Below are positions 23,480 through 35,489 of a stretch of 64,000 nt of DNA, piece after piece (positions within the stretch are counted from its first letter, which is position 1; the number at the start of each line of letters is the position of its first letter). The stretch is from Manis javanica (taxonomy: Eukaryota; Chordata; Mammalia; Pholidota; Manidae), in the NCBI RefSeq assembly GCF_040802235.1, contig NC_133165.1, positions 19,253,623-19,317,622 of the forward strand, written 5' to 3'. The notes beneath the pieces were generated by a model. It was given only the letters and a program-made list of their open reading frames with translations. It was not told where the DNA came from and did not search any database. The position numbers and the translations under genes were made by a program.

Positions 23480-24430
23480 CTAATCTACCAGCTTAAGGAA
23501 TTCACTTTTCACTCTGAAATGTATCACCTGATGCCCTCTAAATACTGAAAATACAGCCAATGGGCAACACTCTATTATATTCACGCAAATCTGTTTCCAT
23601 GGTTGAGTCGATTATTCTTTCTCAGAACTAAAACTAAAAACTCAGAACTGTTTATGCCTATTTACAGCAAATAACTACCTAATTTAATATTACGTAAACC
23701 CAGGAAATGTGTTCTTAAAGAAAAAGGTTGTTTCTATGAAAATTAAGTTAAATGTTTTAGAAAACCACAAAAAAGTATTTTGAACTAGTGTGGATAAGAA
23801 AACTCTTAACGGATTAAGAAACAAATCATAAAAAGGATTCTCACTCAGATTGCTTATGTCTTTCTTTCAAGATCTTGCCCAAACTGCCCCAATATTGATA
23901 CAAAAATTAACAGAATAATAGTCATACAAAATGCCTGAGATCTAATCCAAGAGACTAGCAAATTGCATTTGTAAGTTTTATATTAAAATATTTAAGCTAT
24001 TGTGGTTTTTTTATGATTCTCTGCTTTAACCAGTTTTTTGATTAACAGAAAACACTATTTCCAATCATGTTGGCTAAACAGACATCTTCTCTAATGAAAA
24101 AAAGCACAATTTGAAAAACAGTATAATAGACAAATAGATCAATGAAACAACAGTGTTCACAGATGAACCTGTTAAATAGGAAATTTGGGAAATACATATT
24201 TCCAAATGGATGAGGGAAAGATAGAGAAATCAATAAAGGATTCTGAGAAAAATCAACCAGTCACTTAGAAAAATATTATACAGCTAGATGAAATTTTTTG
24301 TATTCTTACCAAAAAATGCATTTGAGAAGAAAAACAAGGTCCAAAGTGTAGGGTAAAAATCACTAAATATTTTAGCACAGTTGTAAGGAGGAAGATGTTT
24401 TAAGCATGACATTAAATATAAGCATAACCG
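23480..24430. other. Unassigned AT-rich sequence
   Basis: No gene or repeat recognised. It runs up to the candidate LTR. Confidence 0.45.
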
Positions 24431-24434
24431 TTTT

Positions 24435-24816
24435 AAAAACAAGACAACAGGCCCAAAACGGAGTTGTTTATTCTAAACCCCGTATCACCAAACTGAAACT
24501 TTATTACAGTTTTGCTTTTCCTAGAACTGCAATCTTAAACCAATTAGGTATCACCTGAGCAGTGCTAGTTAAGTGATCTGCCTGCCAGACGCCTGCCGTT
24601 CCCTAAAGGAAAGTAACCTTACAATAACCAGCTCCCCCCTCACCCCCGTTTTCTGCTTATTCTAACTCCTTGTTTCCCTGCCTTCAGCCTCTGAACGTCT
24701 CAGGTTGTACAGCTCGTCTAGGCGCCTTGCTGTTGGATTAGACGCGGCCCGACTCAAAACCACTGTCGCTCAAATAAACTCTCAAAAATTTTAACGTGCC
24801 TCAGTTTATGTTTTCA
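24435..24816 (+). repeat. Candidate endogenous retrovirus LTR
   Basis: The order looks like the U3-R-U5 of a class I ERV LTR: a 'caggcccaaaacggag' stretch near the left end, GC-mixed U3, an R-like block ('ctcaggttgtacagctcgtc', 24698-24717), a poly-A signal 'aataaa' at 24772-24777, then a U5-like 'gtgcctcagtttatg..ttttca' ending in CA at 24816. There is no clear TATA box, the left boundary is approximate, and no standard primer-binding site follows the CA. No second direct LTR, gag, pol or env was recognised nearby. I cannot name the family. It could be a solo LTR or the 5' LTR of a deleted provirus. Confidence 0.6.
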
Positions 24817-25600
24817 TAGTAACCGTGGGGCAGGGAGACTTCAGAGGTGCCCCGACGACCCGCGGGAGCGACGAGCCAGCGCACGGGGTACCTGGTGGGC
24901 GCGGGACTCGCGGTTTCCGCGCTCGCGGACGGCTTCCTCCCTCGCCGCCGGCAGGGCGAGCCCAGGGCCCTCCGGGATCCTCCGCAGCTTCTGCAGTCGG
25001 GATTTCGGTAGGCAGGTCAGGGTTCATTCGGGCATGTCTGTTTCCAGACTGGATGGGAAACGGGCAGAGCCGGCCCGGGTCCGACTTACAAACCCGACCG
25101 CGTCCCGGCTGGGCTGGGTTAGAAACCAGACCTGGTCTGGGCTCATTCTGGGTCCGACTTAAGCTGAACCGGGTGCAGTGAGAGGCCTCAGGTGGTTAAA
25201 ATTCTGTTGCAAGGCGGCAGTAGCAGGTTAACCTTATCAGAGATAATTTTGAATTCGAGTGGCCGTGTTAGGAGGCGGCTAGGCAGACAGAGGCAGGAGA
25301 AGGGGGCCAGGCTGTCACCGAGGAAGACGACTCCCTGGCCAGCCGCTAAGCCCTCCGTAGGTCCCAGTTCCAGGTCAAGGACACCTGACTTGGCTCGAGG
25401 GCTCCCGTGACTACAGGGCACGCCCAGGGTCCGAAGAACTAGCATCCCCACCTCATTAAACTAACAGCCCTGCGGCTCTGGCCCACCTGTGGGCTTCGCG
25501 TGGGTACTTCCAGCTGAGGTGCCTGCGCGCTGAGAAAAAGTTGATACAACCCAGAGCTGTCAATCAACCTGTCGGTCAAAGGACGTTAAGAAGCAGGGCA
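24720..25600 (+). promoter_or_regulatory. CpG-rich block, candidate promoter or ERV leader
   Basis: This is the only clear CpG-rich stretch in the window; the densest part is 24840-24960, with many intact CG pairs. Such density is rare in mammalian DNA unless it is unmethylated in the germline (a promoter CpG island) or recently inserted. It overlaps and follows the candidate LTR, so it could be a retroviral leader or a host or lncRNA promoter. The open frame 24825-25181 follows from low stop density, and its product is not recognised. Confidence 0.55.
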
Positions 25601-25783
25601 GGACTTCCTGCCTCTTGAAAAAAAATAAAAACCAATCTAACCCTAATAGCCGGGTTTGTTCAGCTTTCCGCACAATCGTCTCTATGGTCTGGAGAGCGTA
25701 TTTTTCGCCTCACTGCATTTTCTTGCTTTCTGGGCTCTTGACTGAATTACTTCCTTCAAGACAAGAAGTCAAGAAACAACGCA

Positions 25784-25799
25784 TTCCACCGGTAAGAGA
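25784..25799 (+). promoter_or_regulatory. Candidate splice donor downstream of the CpG block
   Basis: The sequence around 25791 reads CCG|GTAAGAG, which fits the mammalian 5' splice-site consensus well. About 0.9 kb downstream of the CpG-rich core, it could end a first exon of an unannotated transcript or be the leader donor of a retroviral remnant. Another donor-like CAG|GTAAAA lies at 26147-26155. Neither is proven used. Confidence 0.35.
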
Positions 25800-25879
25800 T
25801 ACAGTGGAGAACTTTCAACCTGGATGCGCGTATCTATATCCAAGGTGTCCTAGAGAAAAAGGGATCTCAGCCAAGTATC

Positions 25880-25947
25880 TGCATCTTTTTCTGTCCAAAA
25901 AATCACATTTCACAGAGATTTTGGAAATTATTTAAATGACTTTGGGA
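25880..25947 (+). repeat. Left arm of a 68-70 bp inverted repeat
   Basis: It pairs with the reverse complement of 27380-27449. A 17-base block and a 27-base block are identical; they are separated by one mismatch, with a short variable patch before them. No known repeat family is recognised for the unit. Confidence 0.85.
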
Positions 25948-25949
25948 AA

Positions 25950-27900
25950 GGGCGTAAGACGCAGGGACTCGCTGGGACACTGCACCTGCTCCGGAGCCTA
26001 CAGCCAGCATCCTGGGAAAACTGGCAGAAGTCGGCACAGGGTAAAAATTCTTACCAAAGTCAGCTCTCCTAGATTTCTATCTGTCGTACCTGGTCCAGAG
26101 AGGAAGGTACAATTTCACGTTGCTCTTCCTGTCCAAATTCAGATTGGCAGGTAAAAAACATTTCTTAACAATTAGATGTTTGAATTGTGACTCTTGAATT
26201 TGTTTTCTAGTAATCTGCTGTCAATCCTTTATCTCCTGGGGACAGCTATTGCCTGGTATTTGTCTCCTTTTGTGTCCTGAGAACTTTGCTTGGCAACCAT
26301 CAGATTGGTGGCCCCAAAAACAGGCTGAACAGAAATGTGTGTTGTACTGCATTTGCAGCCGGGGTCCTACAAACATTCCCTCTCCAGGATTCTGTTAATG
26401 TGCATACAAGTAGAGGATTCTCTAATGCCTACTTATTCATGAACTCAGGATCAAAGCAAGGCTGCTGCTTCCTTTTTTTGACTTTCCTGTATTCAGTTGT
26501 TCCTTGGAGTTAAGAGTTCTCCATTGGTGTTCTATTTATTAGAATTAGACAACATGTGTTAATATATTTATTGATGTTTATAAAACAGCACTAACACTGA
26601 CAGACAGGATTGACCTCAAAAAGCTGAGTTTTAGGTTGACCTGCAGAAAATTTAACAATTATTAGAGGGGTCAAAAGTCAGGTGTCTTTTGGAAAAGATG
26701 AGAAGTCAGAAGGATGTCTAAAGATTCTGGGTTGGCCACTGAAAAATCTAATGGCCTAAATGAAAGTATTGCATCCTTGTTAAGTATCAATTCACTAATC
26801 AAGACTTCACTGATTGAAAGCTATTCTAAAGAATGTTTTGGAAAAAGCGTAGTATTACATTTTTTATTTTTTATTTTCTTATATTTTCTACTGTTATTTA
26901 ACTTTTGCAGCAACATGAGAAATAAACTGAAACACTTTTTGGTGATATCTAACTCAGAAATATTAATATTTGACAACTTAGAAGAAATTTAACATATATT
27001 AGTATAAAACTATGTAATTTGTAAATGGGAATTATATCTTTTACTTAATATTATCAAGGTTAACATGAAAATCTTCATATACACTCCCAGAATGACTTTT
27101 AGGAAATTCCAAAATATGGTATATAGTAAGTTGACCAATCAGCTGTTTAGGGAAGCTTGCTTGAATTTTTTTTTTTAAACAATTGGCAACTAGCTTTGAC
27201 ATAATATTGGGAATCCCTGGTTGGCGAGGCTCTAGGAATGAAGATAGGCATACTTCATTTGTACTGCCCAAAAAGGCTGAAAGTTCTAGAACTTTCCAAC
27301 ACTCACTGGGCAGGGACTACAGATAATTATCTGGTGGAACCTGACAGGACTATTTAATAAGTTAGGATCCAGGGGTATATCCCAAAGTCATTTAAATAAT
27401 TTCCAAGATCTCTGTGAAATGTGACTTACTGGACAGAAAAAAAGATGCAAGTACATTGAAAAGTACCAGAAATTTCATTGAGTCTGGGAGTTCTCCTAAG
27501 AACAGTTTTTCTGTCTTTCAGGAAATAAATTAGCCCTTTTCTAACGTCTCAATAAATTTCCCTTCTCCTAAAGTCTCAGAGGATGCATGAGGCAACATCA
27601 CTGAAAGCCTCTTGGGATTTTCCTAATGATGATTCACTCTGAGCAGAAACTCTGCATTCTTATTACGTAGCATTTCTTATCATGGCATAGGTTTGCATTT
27701 GTCCAGTAACCAATGGAAACTGGTTTCTCTCTATGGTATGCCTTAGTGGTAACATATATAAGAATTACCTAGGGAAAAATTTAGTGCTACATCCAGCATG
27801 AGGGAATACTTCTTCATACTAAAACAAAATATATATTTCTCTCTGCACTTTTTGACAATTTAATAAACATTTACTTGGGGAAAAATACCCAACTATCATC
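25950..27900. other. Unassigned sequence downstream of the CpG block
   Basis: Contains the right inverted-repeat arm. Short frames at 25936-26154, 26286-26513, 26714-26992 (+) and 27041-27271 (-) have no recognisable content. It could hold further retroviral remnants, but none was identified. Confidence 0.4.
27380..27449 (-). repeat. Right arm of the 68-70 bp inverted repeat
   Basis: Reverse-complement copy of 25880-25947. The only differences are one substitution between the two identical blocks, a five-base variable patch and a two-base T-run length change. Similarity stops on both sides. Confidence 0.85.
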
Positions 27901-27904
27901 ACCA

Positions 27905-27990
27905 ATAATATACACATATATATATACAAATGCTATTCCTCCCTTACACGCATGCACACACACTTACACACAAACAAGCAAAATACATTT
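27905..27990. repeat. TA/CA-rich simple repeat
   Basis: Imperfect alternation of TATACA, ACAC and CATGCAC-like units; two short (TA)n and (CA)n runs separated by unique bases. Confidence 0.75.
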
Positions 27991-29660
27991 TCAAGGCTTA
28001 TCATGTGTCCAACATGACACTAGTCTCTGGAGGTACAGAACTGACAGGCGTAGACTACTCCACCGGGAGTCATTCTGAAGTCTGGGCAGGCCACAAAGTT
28101 CTAGTGCTGTGAGAAGAGAGGCCATTCTCAATACACAGTGATGATTGTGGGTTATATGGAGCTCCTGCCCTCCCCTTCATTTCATGTAGGGAAGAAGTTG
28201 AAGCCATAAGTAGACCCCTAAAAAGGTTTTTTTTCTAAAAAAACACAAATCTGTTTAATATTGGAGCCGAACCCTACTAAACTTTACTAAACTGTTGGCT
28301 CTAGTACACCGGGGGAAACATAACTTTAGGGGCTTAGAGAAATGTCTCCTCTCACCTGCCCAGAGTACAGAAGGATGTTCATGCATTATGATCACGTTCC
28401 AGAGAAATCCGCTCTGCTAGGGGGAGGGAGTAGGGTTCGTTGTGAGAATACAGTGTGGTGCGCAGTAACAACACCTAAGAGAAGTAATAGTCACGGATGA
28501 CATGAAAGGGCTGTTGAGCTCAGGAAAGGAAGCAAGCTGTGGATACCAGTAGTAGACTAGGACGTGTCCTTGAGTAAACATCAGAGTCCTCCCAGCATGC
28601 AGTGAGGGTTAAAAATGGTGATATATAGCTTGGAATCTATAAAATGTGGTCCTATGCTGAAAAGTAAAGCTATATGTATCTATAAGGCATCATAAATAGA
28701 GATGTGCATATACATAGATGTACATAAATAGAGATGGTATATGTTAAGAGTGGTTAACATTGGATGGTTAGGTATGTGCAATTTTAATATTCTTTCTATA
28801 ATTTTGTTTTCCAGCTTCCCTATGATTGAGACATATGCTTTAGAATATGCAGTGCTTTATAATATAAAAAGTTAATGTTAAGATGATCTTTATCTTTACT
28901 CTCATTTGTTAGAAAAATTGTGAAAAACAATAGGCGCATTATCAAAATTCCCTGGATAGAATCCAGAAATAACTTCAGAAATTCCAAAGTTACTAAATTT
29001 TCTTATTTGAATTATCACTTTATTGTGTAAGGTGCATTGTTATGTCCAGCGTTGCCTTAAGGGCACAGAATAACAGTCCATAAAAGCTTGTATCTTATTG
29101 TTCTTAGAGCACATAATTACCTACAATTCAACTTACTATTTTTGAAAAAAAAACCTGCTAATTCGTTCAAGAATAAAATTGTTAAAGTTTCATTTTAAAT
29201 CAGACTATTGTATAAGATTATATATATATATAACTTCTTCTCTAGTGATTTTTATCTTTTATTTACCATCCAGATGCAATAGAGAAAAAAACTTTTTTTA
29301 ATAAAAATTCTAGGCTACATAAAAATATTGCTAACATAACATTTATTCTCCATTTAAATAGCAATGCAGGCACACTGCAGAGGAAATATTTCCATATGGC
29401 ACACATAAACACCGTGGTTATTGATCCCTTAAGGGTTTCTGTGCTGTATAATGTTTGAAGACTAGGAGAATATTTCTATAGCATTTTCTACATTATTACT
29501 TTGTTTCCTATTATGATTTTTTTTTCATTTTCACTTTAAATGATGGGTCTCCACTACTACTTTTTGTGTCATATACTACTCTTAACCGCTATCAGAGTTG
29601 CTGAATACCTTTGGTTAGTGTGTTCAATCTACCCTTTGAACCTAGAAAACTGATTTTTAA
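27991..29660. other. Unassigned intergenic sequence
   Basis: No gene recognised. Minor features are an 'aatagagatg' phrase repeated near 28694 and 28727 and a (TA)n run near 29218-29234. Confidence 0.5.
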
Positions 29661-29667
29661 TGAGAAC

Positions 29668-29800
29668 CAAAGATAGATATATATGATGTATATGTGTGTA
29701 TTTACACATATATGTATATGTGTATACATGCTCATGTATATACATGTATACACACATATATATCTATATACACAAACATACCTACGTACATATAGGCCAT
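29668..29800. repeat. Alternating TA/TG/CA low-complexity tract
   Basis: About 130 bases of alternating purine-pyrimidine sequence (TATATG, TGTGTA, ACACATA, TACATG units). It switches between TG-rich and CA-rich halves, so it is partly self-complementary. The 61-codon frame across it is an artefact of the repeat. Confidence 0.85.
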
Positions 29801-29869
29801 TATGGGATTTATGCTTGAAAAATAAAATAAATTATAGCAGACTGAATCCTGGGTATGAAAAGAGGTGAC

Positions 29870-30640
29870 TGAGACCGAAAGGGGTTTGCCCAGGGAGAAT
29901 CAGTGCCAAATTCAGAAAAAACAAGGTTGTTTTTTATTCCCTATCTCCCCTCCATTTTTATATATATCTCTGTTAATATAATATTTTCTACTGTGGTCCT
30001 CAGAAGCTTAATCCCTGGAAATACTAGCAAGGAAAAAAAAAATAAAACATTATGGTCAAGAAATGTGGGGGAGCGTTACCTAGTGTACTGCTTTCTACAA
30101 GAATCACAGAGTACATTAGAATACTACAGGTTCTGAAGTCCTGTAATGAATGATCCTGTCCAATATTTCCCTAACCTATATTGCAATAAAAATGTGTTTA
30201 AGGTGATATTCAGCAGCACCCATAAAAACACATTCTCCAGGTCCTGTCTTTCATCATCAGACTTACCTTTTAAACATTAAATACAAGAGTATTCTCATTT
30301 TCAGGATTGTGTGTTTCTGAGTTTTCTTCCCACTCATTTTTTAATTCTTTTCATCTTTCCCATATTTCTTATTCCTCCATTTGCTCACACCTTAACCTTT
30401 CTTTCATTCAGTCATGTTTGTTTAAAACACCTACACTGTTTATTAAGTCTCTTTAACTTATTTCTCATTCCCCTTCATTCTTCTGTTATTAATGGCCTTT
30501 TATAAAACTGAGCATTTTCATATATTCTTCCCTCTGTTTCAGTTAATTTTCCCCAACTTCTGGACTTTGCAAATTCCTACTTATCCCCCTCCCAACAAGC
30601 ACACAGATAGACACAGGATGTGGTATATTCACTGTGTGCT
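29870..30640. other. Unassigned, with a T/C-rich stretch
   Basis: No gene recognised. 30300-30560 is T/C-rich on the plus strand and could be an older part of the L2 element that follows. Confidence 0.4.
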
Positions 30641-30805
30641 ACCTGGTCTGGCCTTGCATTTATCTCATACTCCACACTCTGAGAGGTAGAAACCATGTCT
30701 GTCCTTCTCAATGGCACATCTTCACAATGTACCATAGAGCACGGAGTATTTACACATTGTTTAACTGTTGAGTGAATAAATGAGTGAATGGCTTATGCCA
30801 CTAAC
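30640..30805 (+). repeat. Probable L2 LINE 3' end
   Basis: It has the L2 3' order: 'gaggtagaaaccatgtctgt', '..catagagcacggagta', then '..ttgagtgaataaatgagtgaatgg', where the terminal 'tgaataaatgaatg'-type repeat is diagnostic. Ancient and non-coding. Confidence 0.6.
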
Positions 30806-30809
30806 AGGA

Positions 30810-32940
30810 CCGTATTCTTCAAAGATTCGTGAACATGTTTATACAAAGAGTATATAGGAAATATTCCATTGTTTGAATGCAGTTGCTGTTGTAAAGGCTG
30901 TCATAGTTGAGCTGATCAGTATTTTCCATGAAGGAATAGTAATTTGAGACCTCTAATTCCACGGAGACAGGTAACAATACTCTGTAGTTTGGATTTGACA
31001 AAACTCTTTATATATATTAATGTGAACCAATTAATTTTTGAGAATTGACTTTGTACTGCTTGGCATACCTACTCAGAACAGTGAAAACATCCAAACCTGT
31101 TACTGTGTAAAAAAGAAATGTTTTACTTGTTTATACAGAATATCAGGCTCCCAAAAATCCAAAACAGAGATAAATTTAAAACCATTTACATATGAATGAG
31201 AAATGTATGGTTATTAACTGTATTATATGCTTGATTTATTTAAAATAACAAACATGATATAAGGATCAAAATAAGCCTATTTACTAAAAGTAGATTACAT
31301 TTCATTGCAATGCAGCATAAAAGAAATTTAAACACACAGAAGAATGATATAACAAAAAAAACTTCATAAAATGCATTACTTCATTCCAAGAAAATATTAA
31401 ATATTTGTGGCCTGATAGGTTGATTCATTTGGTTAGTCAATAATTAATCACTCTGAAAGCTTCAGATCCTTTATAAATATCAGACTCTTAATAATTGCTT
31501 TACAAATCCTAAGTAGCATAGAATGTACAGACTTCATATATCAAGGGGAATGAATGCAAGTTAGATGAGTGCTTTAAAATGAATAAACTAAATCCCAAAT
31601 GTTCATATTTTGAAATGTTTGCTCTTACAAAAGAGATCAGTATGATGACAGGGAGGTAAAAATAATACCATCTCTAGCCACAGATAAAACATATGTATGA
31701 ACAAAAATGCCAACAGAGCAAACTCACTGCCAGTTCTTTTGAAATTAAATATGCATCCAACTCACAATTAGTCTGCATAGAGGAAGAAATAATTTACACA
31801 AGTGAGATTTACAGATTAGCACTTCAGCCATTTGTATTCGCTCTATTCTTCGACTACAAACCATGAGAAATGTTAGAATTAGTCATATTGAGTTTCAACT
31901 CCTTTATATGCTCATCCTCCAGTTATAATAACCATACTTTGAGGATTATGATGATGATTGATAATCAGCTTCACAATTATTGGGTGTGCACAATAACCTA
32001 CACCAAGACTGTACCTGTGCAATCTCATAATTCTCTTAATGACTTACTGGTGGATGTTATAGCAAAACCGCACCATAGTGAAACGTGATGTATAAAAATT
32101 TCAGCTACACAATACAAGAAGTAATGTTATTGCAAGAACAATTAAATGACTAGGTTGACCCTGTACAAGACATGGGTGAGAGGAAGAGGTGAGATGCAAG
32201 TTGCAGCCATCCGAACCCCAACTGTGCTTATATCACCTTGTGACATTTGTCAATGGCTTAGACTCCTAGGTCATAGGCAGTTCCAGGAATCTTTCCATGC
32301 CCATTTGGCCAAAGAGACGTGGAGCGATAGGGCTGAGAAAATTCTAGGGACTTGGAGACTCACTCGCCTTCTCCCCTATTCCTGGAATAGGCTAGCCTGT
32401 CACCTAGACTTTTGTTCCCATCCACATCTCATCTTGACTACCCTCCGCACATAGTATAATGAATAGAAGCTAGTCAGGGAAGAACCCAATGCTAATTGCA
32501 TTATCTGAATGTGTATAATCATCAGGTATTACAATTTTATCAAGCCTGCTATGAGGAAATATGAAACTGAAACATAAAGAAGTTAAGGAACTTGACTTAA
32601 CAATCAATCCTAGGATTCTTTTCTTTGAAAGTAACAGTAATCAACACCAGTTGACAACACACAAAAAGTTGGAAACTAGCTGGTTATAAATATTCAGGTA
32701 TTGTCTCTTGACACTCAAAGTCAGAATATAATCAGGAATGAGCTGCACACGGTGACGGAGTACCATAGGGGGCACAGCAATGCCTCAGTCCCTGTTTCTT
32801 CTACGTTCTCTGCATGACGTCGTTGTTACAAACCAGCTAGCTTTGCTTCCATCCTTGTGGCAGGTAGACATCATCAGCTTCCAAATATTATTTTGTCCAT
32901 TTAAGATATCAGGCAGAATAAAATTAAAATCTTCAAGAAA
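30810..32940. other. Unassigned intergenic sequence
   Basis: No gene recognised. A 102-codon frame (32146-32454, +) has no known domain. The stretch is mostly AT-rich and single-copy in appearance. Confidence 0.45.
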
Positions 32941-32944
32941 TAAT

Positions 32945-33085
32945 TTATTAAGTATCTCTTGGATTCCAGTTATTTTTCTGGTGCTAGTGACACAAAAATA
33001 AACAAGATATGGTTCTTCCTATTGAGGAAGCTATACTTTAGAAGAAAATGAATATGTATAAGCAAATAATATTTACATGATATGA
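32945..33085 (-). repeat. Probable L2/MIR-type fragment
   Basis: Antisense L2-like text: 'attccagttatttttctgg', 'tgctagtgacacaaaaataa', 'gatatggttcttcctattga..aagctatactttag'. It lies just left of the plus-strand L2 at 33115. Confidence 0.5.
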
Positions 33086-33114
33086 AAAATACTAAAACTA
33101 AAGTGCTTTGTAAG

Positions 33115-33725
33115 TGTTTCCTTTCTTCTTTCTTCCCCCTACAATCAATATACTGCATAGCAGCCTCACAGCTTACCAATCTGATCATGGAATTCCCCAG
33201 TTTAAACCATCCATAAACTTCTCAAGCATTTCTAATAAAATTCAAACTCATGACCATAGACTAAACGTCCCACAAGAAATATCCCTGCTTATGTTCCAAT
33301 TTAATCTCCTACGAGTCTATCCCTTGCTCCTGCCACAAGCCAAGCCCATCCCTACAACAGAAGACATATGCCCTTATTAATACCTCTGCAAGGAAGATGC
33401 CAACCCTAGTCCTTGGTTCATTTCTTCCTATAATTAACTTCCTGTAAAATGTCCCCTCCTCTGATAGGCCTTTCAAAACTAAGATATAAGAAAGCACCCC
33501 CTCTTTAGTTACTTTTTATTACCTTGACCTATTTTATTTTCTCCTGGCATCTATCACTTGTTTATATTTGTTTAATGTCTGTGACTCCCACAGAGTCAGT
33601 TCAGTAAGAGCAGGGATCTTATCTGTTCTTTTCACTACTTAGTGCCCCAGAGTGCAGAACAGCTCCTGGCATATCACAAGCGATCCATACAATTCTTAGT
33701 GAAAAGAGTGAGTGCATGTACAGGG
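33115..33725 (+). repeat. L2 LINE 3' part
   Basis: Many L2 phrases occur in the right order: 'ttcaaactcatgaccataga', '..ttcttcctataattaac', 'tgtcccctcctctgatagg', '..accttgacctattttatt', 'agagcagggatcttatctgt' and 'agctcctggcatatcaca'. It is an old, decayed copy, and frames across it are chance. Confidence 0.8.
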
Positions 33726-34034
33726 TATGGGGCAGCACAGAGGAAGGGGCCTTGGACAAACAGATTCGTAAGACTACTTAGGGCAATTACCTTAAGTCTT
33801 CCACAGTCAAATTTTCAGATGCATCCAATACTGTCTCTTGTGATCCAGTTTCTAGACCTCACTAGCCTTAAAAGCCAAATGGTTGTCTATTTGACAAATT
33901 CCAGTTGCAAGCCTCTCTCTTAAATATGACTCAAAACTTATTGCAAAAATCATAAAAGAGTCTGTGCAGCACAGAGAATAGTCAGATATGTACCTCTTAT
34001 GATATGTTCCTTGCATTTCTATTGGTCTAAACTA

Positions 34035-34354
34035 AGAAGAGGCTAATTCTTTTTTTTTAATATTGAAAAATTAACTTTATTTTAATGCACTAGTAATGAA
34101 AAATTCAAAAATTCAAATAAAACAATTCCATTTGTGAAAGCATCAAAATGAACAAAATGTTTAGGAATAAATTTAACAAAAGAGGTACAAGACTTGATCA
34201 CTAAAAAATACAAGACATTATTGAAAGAAATTAAACAAGACCTAAATAAATGGAAAAACCTTCTGTTTTCATGGATTAGAAGGTTTAATAATGTTAATTT
34301 GAAATAATCTCAAATTGATCTATATGGTCAATACAATAGAAGAGGCTAATTCTT
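34035..34354 (+). mobile_element. Mid-ORF2 L1 fragment between perfect 17 bp direct repeats
   Basis: 34052-34337 is a diverged L1 ORF2 fragment on the plus strand (text like 'ttaggaataaatttaacaaa' and '..cctaaataaatgg', ending in '..gatctatatggtcaatacaat'). It has no ORF2 end, 3' UTR or poly-A. The flanks at 34035-34051 and 34338-34354 are the same 17 bases (agaagaggctaattctt), a textbook target-site duplication. The left edge begins with a run of T. Confidence 0.85.
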
Positions 34355-34561
34355 AAGTAACATATACCAACACAAAATATTATTGTTTCAAATTCAGGTT
34401 ATAGTGGATTAAAACATGCAGTCCCCTTGCTGAAGCTAAGGCTCATTCTATATAGTGACAGATCATATCTATACCAAAATACCGGTATTTACTTCCCCCT
34501 TAAATTGCATTTTTGTTGTCTGAGCTTTGTATTCTAGGACTTTTGTATTCTAAACTATTGA

Positions 34562-34875
34562 GATCATTTTTCCCTTTTTATTGAGATATAATTGATATAT
34601 AACTGAATCAGTTTTAGGAACACAACCTAATGATTTACTATATGTATATACTGCAAAATGAATGATTTCCACAATAAGGTTAGTTAACATCCATCACTTC
34701 ACGTAGTTACAAATGTTTTTGTTTTTTTCTTCTGATGTGCACTTTTAAGATCTACTCTCAGCAACTTTCAAATACACAATACAGCTACAGTCTTGGTGCT
34801 ATACATTACATCCCCAGGACGCAGAAGAACTGGAAGTTGCCCTATTTGACCACCTTCACCTATTTCAATTGAGAT
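34562..34875 (-). mobile_element. Ancient L1 3' UTR (L1M type), antisense
   Basis: Well-known antisense L1M 3' UTR text: 'tttattgagatataattga', '..atgatttactatatgtata', 'gttagttaacatccatcact', '..tctactctcagcaactttca', '..acattacatccccaggac'. No coding part is attached. Confidence 0.8.
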
Positions 34876-35489
34876 CATTTTGAATGTTCATTTTAATACC
34901 TATCATATCAGTTATCTCAGCTAGCTTTTTGTCAGCAGTAAACTCTAATAGCATAGTTTTCTCTTTCACCATCTAAGTTAATTGAGTAAAATGTGGATGG
35001 CTAATCAATATTTCTCTACTCCTAAACCTGCTAAACACGATGCAAATTGTTATTTGATTAGACTACTATGTCTATTTTCTACAATGATAATGAAAGAGAT
35101 ATTATCATATTCCTCACATATCAGTAGTTTCAATTTTTGAATGAAGTTTTTTTCTCTGCTTTTTTTTTAAGGTGAAGGTTTCATAATTGTTAGAAAATAC
35201 AGAGACCAAGCAAAATTGAGGCAACTGTCTTAACAATGTAAACAATAATAGATTTTAGCTCTTGAAAGTGTCTTTCCTATAATATACATTAAAAAAATAA
35301 CTCATTTTTATCCAAGCATTTATTTTTAAATGTTAACACTTCAAATTTAGATGCTAATTTTAAGTCCTTTACATATTATGCTGTGCAAGTGAAAATAAAG
35401 ATTTTTAAAATTTTAAACAAAATGTGGAAGAAATTATTTAAATCACAAGTGACTATACTACTTGTTATTAGTAAATATGACAATCTGAA

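Noticed and set aside
24825..25181. 118-codon open frame starting MGQ..., like a retroviral Gag start
   Set aside because: The M comes from a non-ATG start within the LTR/leader edge, the content is low-complexity Arg/Gly/Pro from CpG-rich DNA, and no Gag motif follows.
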